Assembly (NCBI GenBank): GCA_945900695.1
Contig: CAMDJU010000024.1
Coordinates: 1-17,527, forward strand
Source of the DNA: Bordetella parapertussis
GTDB taxonomy: Bacteria; Pseudomonadota; Gammaproteobacteria; Burkholderiales; Burkholderiaceae_C
Length of the DNA stretch: 17,527 nt
Reading direction: 5' to 3'
Below the pieces are notes generated by a model. That model saw nothing but the letters and a program-made list of their open reading frames with translations. It ran no database searches and was not told where the DNA came from. The translations under genes were made by a program, and so were the position numbers. Positions 13,523 through 17,527 of the stretch are shown in pieces; the first letter of the stretch is position 1; the number at the start of each line of letters is the position of its first letter.

Positions 13523-15216
13523 GTGGCTTCCTTTCGGGGCGGGCCGGCAAATTTAATGCCAAATGGCCCCCAGTTGTTCATGTCCACCTCGACCATCACC
13601 GGCCCATCCAGGGCCAGGGCCTGGTCCAACACGGCGTCACAGTCTTGGGGGGTGGCGAGCAAAAAATGCGGGATCTTCAAGCTGCCACACAGCATTGAGA
13701 AATCTGGCGTGCACAAATCCACATAACAGCGGCGGCCGCCATACATCGCGTCTTGGATGTTTTGGATCACGCCATAACGTTGATCGTTCATCACCAGCAC
13801 CACGATTTGTGCGTTTTCTTGCTTGGCACAAGCCAGTTCACCGGGGTTGAGCATCAACCCACCATCGCCCACCAAGGCCACGGTTTTGCGCCCCAACTGG
13901 TGCGCCTGCGCCGCCAACGAGGCGCCGATGCCCATGGCCAAACCTTGACCGATGCCCCCGCCCAAGGCGTGCACGCCCGCGCGCGGGTGGTCCAAGCACA
14001 GGCTGCGGTTGCCCCACATGCTGTTGGACAAGGTGATGTCACGCACCCACCACAAACCTTGGGCGGTTTTTTGTTGTGCGCGGTTCAAGCTGTCTTTGAG
14101 GGCCACATACGGGCCCAGGCTGGTGTCGACCACGGCCTCGGCCGCTTGGCGCGCTTGGGCCACGGCCTGGGGCCAAGCCGCATCGCAGTGCATACGGCCT
14201 TGCAAGCGATCGGCCAAGGCGTGCAAAGCCAAGCTGGCATCGGCGTGCACAAAGTGTTGGCTGCTGTAGGCCCGCTGATCGGCCAAAGGGTTGGCATCGA
14301 TGCGGCAGCGGTTGCTGGGCAATTGCAATTTGTAATTGAGGGTTTCATTGCTGCGCAAACGCGAACCCACCACCAGCATGGCGTCGACCTGGGCATACAA
14401 GGCCTCCACGGGCTTTTGGACATTGAAGGCCCCCAAACTCATCGGGTGCTGCTCGGGCACGACACCACGGCCCTGCACCGATGTGACCACGGCCCAACCC
14501 ATGTCGATCAAGCGTTGCACCGCAGCGCCCGCATGGCGCGCGCCACCCCCCAACCACAACAGGGGGCGCTGCGCGGATTGCAAATGCCCGGCCAACACAT
14601 CCATTTGCGCGTCACTCGGGATCAGCGGTGCCAAGGGCAAGGGGGATACATCTGCGGGAATGTCGAGCAACTGAGCCTGCACATCGATGGGGATTTCAAT
14701 GCTGACCGGGCCACACGGCGGCGTGTGGGCCAAACGGTGCGCTTCGCGCAGAATGCTCAAAGCGCTGTGGGCATCGCGGATGCGAAAAGCCGCCTTGCTG
14801 ACCGCCGAAAGCATGGCCAATTGCGCCGGTGCTTCGTGGATGTAGCCCCAATCGCGGTCCACATAGGCGGACTCAATTTGACCGGTCAGATGCAGCATGG
14901 GTGTGCCCGCGGTCAAGGCCTCCACCAAAGCCCCTGCGGCATTGCCCGCGCCAGTGCCTGTGCTGGTGATGCAAACGCCCCAGGTCGCGCTCACACGGGC
15001 GGCCGCATCGGCCATGTTGCAAGCGCCGGCTTCACCACGCGCAGACACAAAACGCACTTGCCCGCGCTGATGCATGGCGTCCAGGATTGGCATGTTGTGG
15101 ATAGAAATCACGCCATAGGCGGTTTTCACCCCAGAGGCTTCCATAAACCGCACCGCCAGTTCTCCCACGGTGATGCGGTGGGCAGTTATTTCAGATGGGC
15201 GAGGCGTGGTTGTCAT
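13519..15216 (-). CDS. Thiamine diphosphate-dependent enzyme (acetolactate synthase/decarboxylase superfamily)
   Basis: The 565-residue protein shows all three domains of the acetolactate synthase-like ThDP superfamily. The Pyr domain contains the catalytic glutamate E62 in SARGEAGACNMADAAARVS and a TSTGTGAGNAAGALVEA loop. The central domain (about 200-345) follows. The PP domain has the ThDP/Mg motif starting GDGG (450-453) and ending at N478 in VLVMNDQRYGVIQ. It could be a 2-oxo-acid decarboxylase, a carboligase or a C-C lyase; substrate-pocket residues do not settle it by eye, and H40 (VISIHNMP) may matter. The start overlaps the IclR gene stop (ATGA) and lacks a good Shine-Dalgarno, so translation is likely coupled. 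It probably processes the keto-acid released in this pathway; true acetolactate synthase is unlikely, as no small subunit is present. Confidence 0.87.
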   Translation of the reverse strand: MTTTPRPSEITAHRITVGELAVRFMEASGVKTAYGVISIHNMPILDAMHQRGQVRFVSARGEAGACNMADAAARVSATWGVCITSTGTGAGNAAGALVEALTAGTPMLHLTGQIESAYVDRDWGYIHEAPAQLAMLSAVSKAAFRIRDAHSALSILREAHRLAHTPPCGPVSIEIPIDVQAQLLDIPADVSPLPLAPLIPSDAQMDVLAGHLQSAQRPLLWLGGGARHAGAAVQRLIDMGWAVVTSVQGRGVVPEQHPMSLGAFNVQKPVEALYAQVDAMLVVGSRLRSNETLNYKLQLPSNRCRIDANPLADQRAYSSQHFVHADASLALHALADRLQGRMHCDAAWPQAVAQARQAAEAVVDTSLGPYVALKDSLNRAQQKTAQGLWWVRDITLSNSMWGNRSLCLDHPRAGVHALGGGIGQGLAMGIGASLAAQAHQLGRKTVALVGDGGLMLNPGELACAKQENAQIVVLVMNDQRYGVIQNIQDAMYGGRRCYVDLCTPDFSMLCGSLKIPHFLLATPQDCDAVLDQALALDGPVMVEVDMNNWGPFGIKFAGPPRKEAT

Positions 15217-16058
15217 GCGGCAATGCGGTTGAGGCTGCGCTGGGGTGGCGCTGCGGGGTGGGCCTGGGCGTGGGCTTGAAAGGTGGGGTCAATGTGACTG
15301 ACACGCTGGGTCAATTGGGCCGAAGCGTGTTGCACGTCTTGCACCACGCGGGGCAAATCTTGGGGATCAATGCGCTGGCTGGGTATGGTCACACTGATGG
15401 CGGCGACCACGTGATTGAATTCATTGGTGACCGGGGCCACCACGGTGGATATGCCCGACTCAAAGCCGCCCTGGCTGGTGCCATAGCCTTGCGCCTTGTC
15501 ATGCTCAATCATCTTGAGCAATTGGCTGCGGGTGGTCGGTGTTTGAGGGGTGAATTGGGGCAAGGGTTCTTCGGGGTAGAGCTCGGTCAGTTCAGGCAGC
15601 CCCAAGTGCCCCATCAAGACACGCCCCAGCACGGTGGCATGCGCGGGCAATCGGGCACCCACTTGTATCGAGTGAAACAAAGCGTTGCGGCCCGGCGACT
15701 TGACCACAAACACCACCTCAGTGCCCTCGCGCAACACCAAATGCGATGAATACCCGGTGCGCTCACACAAGGCCGCAATCACCGGGCGCGCCTGCTCGGC
15801 CATCTCCATCGAGGCAATGGTTTCAAAGCCCAAGCGCAACACACCCAAGCCCAGCCGGTAGGTGACCCCATCTGCGGCGCGCTCCACAAACCCCATTTGC
15901 TCCAAGGTGTAGAGCATGCGAAACACCGAAGCCCTGGGCATGTCGAGCTTGCGCGCCAGCGCTGCGCTGGTGTGGGCGGGTTCGTCACGGGTGAATTGCT
16001 GCATCAATTGCAGCCCTCTTTGCAAGGCCGGAACGATGTAACGATCGGATTCGCTCAT
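15213..16058 (-). CDS. IclR-family transcriptional regulator
   Basis: The 281-residue protein has an N-terminal winged helix-turn-helix (about 8-70: VPALQRGLQLMQQF, then HTSAALARKLDMPRASVFRM, then LEQMGFVER) and an IclR effector domain (about 80-250: LVLREGTEVVFVVKSPGRNALF, LPAHATVLGRVLMGHL, GYGTSQGGFESGISTVVAPV). Family members sense aromatic acids and similar metabolites and act as repressors or activators of catabolic genes. A His/Pro/Ala-rich tail extends the C-terminus a little past the usual end. It lies inside the operon, overlapped by ATGA with the genes on both sides, and GAGG lies 4 nt before its start. Self-regulation with the whole operon is therefore likely. Its operator should lie right of the window. 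Confidence 0.93.
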   Translation of the reverse strand: MSESDRYIVPALQRGLQLMQQFTRDEPAHTSAALARKLDMPRASVFRMLYTLEQMGFVERAADGVTYRLGLGVLRLGFETIASMEMAEQARPVIAALCERTGYSSHLVLREGTEVVFVVKSPGRNALFHSIQVGARLPAHATVLGRVLMGHLGLPELTELYPEEPLPQFTPQTPTTRSQLLKMIEHDKAQGYGTSQGGFESGISTVVAPVTNEFNHVVAAISVTIPSQRIDPQDLPRVVQDVQHASAQLTQRVSHIDPTFQAHAQAHPAAPPQRSLNRIAA

Positions 16059-16897
16059 GCACCCTCACCCGCCGTGGCGAACAACAAATCGTTGACGCGC
16101 TCGGAGGCCTCGAGCGGACAAGCGTGCCCGACTTCCCCCAACAAATGAAAGGGCAGGCCCAAAGCAGCCGCCAACTCTGCGCAGCCTTGGGCGGGGGTGA
16201 TGCGGTCGGCCTGCCCGCAAGCGACATCCACCGGACAAGCCAGTCCACGCAAATAGCTGGCCAAATCGTCACCCGCCAACATCTGGCTGGCTTGTGTGTA
16301 ACCGGCAGGAATGACCTGCGCCATGGTGTGCTCCACCCAAGCCAGTTGTTCCGCGCTGGCTGTAGAAGAGAGCATGGCGCTGGCACGCTGCGCGGCCATG
16401 CCTGCGGGGCCCAGGGTTTGGAGTTTTTCCAAACGATCGTGCAATTTGCGTGCGCGCACTTGGGGGTCTGCCAAGCCATAGCCAGCTGACGGGGCCAACA
16501 ACCACAGGTGCTTGACCCGTTCAGGCTTTGCCTGGGCAGCGGCACTGGCCATCAAACACCCCAACGAGTGGCCCACCAAATGCACCTGTGCACAAGCCAG
16601 CGCATCCAACCAAGCCCACACGCGCGCGGCGTAATCGCTGGCCAGGGGTTGATCGGGTTGCACGGGTGTGCTTTGCCCATAGCCCGGCGCATCCCAGGCC
16701 AAGATGCGCACACCCCGCTGCTGTGCGGCTTGCAGTTGGGCCAACCAGCTGCCGGACGCAGAACCTATGCCATGCAACAAAACCCAGATCGGCTGACCCA
16801 CGCTGCCCGCACTGCCCGCACTGCGGTACGCCACCTGACCCAAGGGGGTTGAGATGCATTGCAGCGGAAAGTCCAGGATGCGCTCAGACAAAGACAT
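16055..16897 (-). CDS. Alpha/beta hydrolase, possible C-C bond (meta-cleavage product) hydrolase
   Basis: The 280-residue protein has the full alpha/beta-hydrolase set: oxyanion loop VLLHGIGSASGSW (39-51), nucleophile S111 in LVGHSLGCLM, acid D231 in CGQADRITPAQG and H258 in GEVGHACPLEA. Length and the GHSLG elbow fit meta-cleavage product hydrolases such as MhpC and BphD, but esterases and lactonases share them. The extradiol dioxygenase in the same operon favours a C-C hydrolase role. The ATG at 16897 follows the cupin gene stop by 12 bp; its stop overlaps the IclR gene start (ATGA). Confidence 0.85.
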   Translation of the reverse strand: MSLSERILDFPLQCISTPLGQVAYRSAGSAGSVGQPIWVLLHGIGSASGSWLAQLQAAQQRGVRILAWDAPGYGQSTPVQPDQPLASDYAARVWAWLDALACAQVHLVGHSLGCLMASAAAQAKPERVKHLWLLAPSAGYGLADPQVRARKLHDRLEKLQTLGPAGMAAQRASAMLSSTASAEQLAWVEHTMAQVIPAGYTQASQMLAGDDLASYLRGLACPVDVACGQADRITPAQGCAELAAALGLPFHLLGEVGHACPLEASERVNDLLFATAGEGA

Positions 16898-16909
16898 GGG
16901 GACCGTCCA

Positions 16910-17518
16910 TCACGCTTTGGTCAGGTTGCGCTTGATCGCTGCCAAGGGAGAGTCGGGCGGGTACACCGGTGTGATGGGCTTGGGTGAGCCCAGCATCACG
17001 CACATCAGCGCGTCCTCTTCTCCGACATTGATCTCTTCGCGGTACACGCCGGGCGGGACCGATATCAAGTCGCGCTCACGCAACACCGACTCCCAGCGCT
17101 CGCCATCTTTTTCGCAAATCACCTTCATGGTGCCGCGCAGCAAGAAAAAGATTTCCTCGACGTCATAGTGGATGTGCGAGGGGCCTTCGTGGCCCGCCGG
17201 AATGATCATGGTCGAGAAGGTGAAGTGCCCACACGGCACCGTGTTGTTGTCGCTGGACACGCCGGTTGCACCGGTGCCGACGTAGCGCATTTGGGCGCGG
17301 CGGTATTTGGGGTCGAAGTCGGCTTGAAACTTCAACGCATCCCAGTCATAGCGGCGGGTTTCAAACCGTGCGACGCGAGAGGCCATCCATTGCTCAAACG
17401 ATTGACCCGGTTGGCGCAGCATGCTGGCCTGGATATCGGCTTCTGAAGGGATGTTGGCGTTGAGCAAGCCACGCTCATTGAACATGGGTTGATTGGCAGC
17501 GGTGTGGGTTTGTGACAT
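16910..17518 (-). CDS. Cupin-domain protein
   Basis: The 202-residue protein has one cupin barrel in its C-terminal half (about 95-180). Motif 1 is well kept: G109, H115, H117, E122 and G129 in GHEGPSHIHYDVEEIFFLLRG. In motif 2 (PPGVYREEIN, 155-164) the usual metal-binding histidine is an arginine, R160, though P156, G157 and N164 remain. It thus may bind metal by only three ligands, or none. The N-terminal 90 residues are helical and unlike common small cupins. It may be an isomerase, a dioxygenase-like enzyme or a ligand-binding helper. It is the first gene of the operon seen here; only 9 bases upstream are in the window, so the promoter, Shine-Dalgarno and any further upstream genes are out of sight. 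Confidence 0.85.
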   Translation of the reverse strand: MSQTHTAANQPMFNERGLLNANIPSEADIQASMLRQPGQSFEQWMASRVARFETRRYDWDALKFQADFDPKYRRAQMRYVGTGATGVSSDNNTVPCGHFTFSTMIIPAGHEGPSHIHYDVEEIFFLLRGTMKVICEKDGERWESVLRERDLISVPPGVYREEINVGEEDALMCVMLGSPKPITPVYPPDSPLAAIKRNLTKA

Positions 17519-17527
17519 GGTGGGTTT

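Noticed and set aside
12671..13726. Plus-strand open frame (351 codons)
   Set aside because: It is antisense to the aspartate dehydrogenase-like gene, which is intact and well supported.
13753..15279. Long plus-strand open frame (508 codons)
   Set aside because: It lies antisense to the ThDP enzyme, which has full family motifs. The product is His/Gln/Ala-rich with no domain, as expected for the shadow of a GC-rich gene.

Overview
The window reads as chromosome from a betaproteobacterium, most likely Burkholderiales/Comamonadaceae. The reasons are a Bug/TctC-type solute receptor, a NagG-like ring-hydroxylating oxygenase, a dense aromatic catabolism operon, fairly GC-rich coding sequence by eye and frequent 4-bp ATGA gene overlaps. 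The lineage is inferred from protein style, not from a marker gene. I saw no rRNA, tRNA, CRISPR array, transposase or integrase.

Layout. (1) 1-171, minus: the first 57 codons of a large type V secreted protein, recognised by its extended signal peptide region; the rest lies left of the window. (2) 172-728: no convincing gene. (3) 729-1718, minus: a periplasmic Bug-family substrate-binding receptor with no transporter genes beside it. (4) 1979-4602, minus: a 7TM-DISM-type sensor histidine kinase coupled by ATGA to an OmpR-family response regulator. (5) 4853-5506, plus: an unrecognised lipoprotein. (6) 5526-7288, minus: alpha and beta subunits of a salicylate 5-hydroxylase-like Rieske oxygenase. 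(7) 7677-9001, plus: a YkgJ-type cysteine-cluster protein coupled by ATGA to a GNAT-fold protein resembling arginyl-tRNA-protein transferases. (8) 9074-9493, minus: a small SET-domain protein, convergent with that pair. (9) 9701-10417, plus: a YhhQ-type queuosine-precursor transporter. (10) 10425-17518, minus: one tight operon.

The order of transcription in the final operon is cupin, alpha/beta hydrolase, IclR regulator, ThDP-dependent enzyme, aspartate dehydrogenase-like enzyme, two-domain extradiol dioxygenase, small 76-residue protein, one-component-style Rieske oxygenase. Five of its seven junctions are ATGA overlaps and the other two gaps are 12 and 28 bp. Together the genes look like a ring-activation, meta-cleavage and C-C hydrolysis pathway with a regulator built in. 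The ThDP enzyme and the aspartate dehydrogenase replace the usual lower meta-pathway enzymes. The substrate cannot be read from sequence. No ferredoxin or reductase for either oxygenase lies in the window.

The two parts I find most likely to be undescribed are this operon and the cysteine-cluster/ATE-like pair with its SET-domain neighbour.
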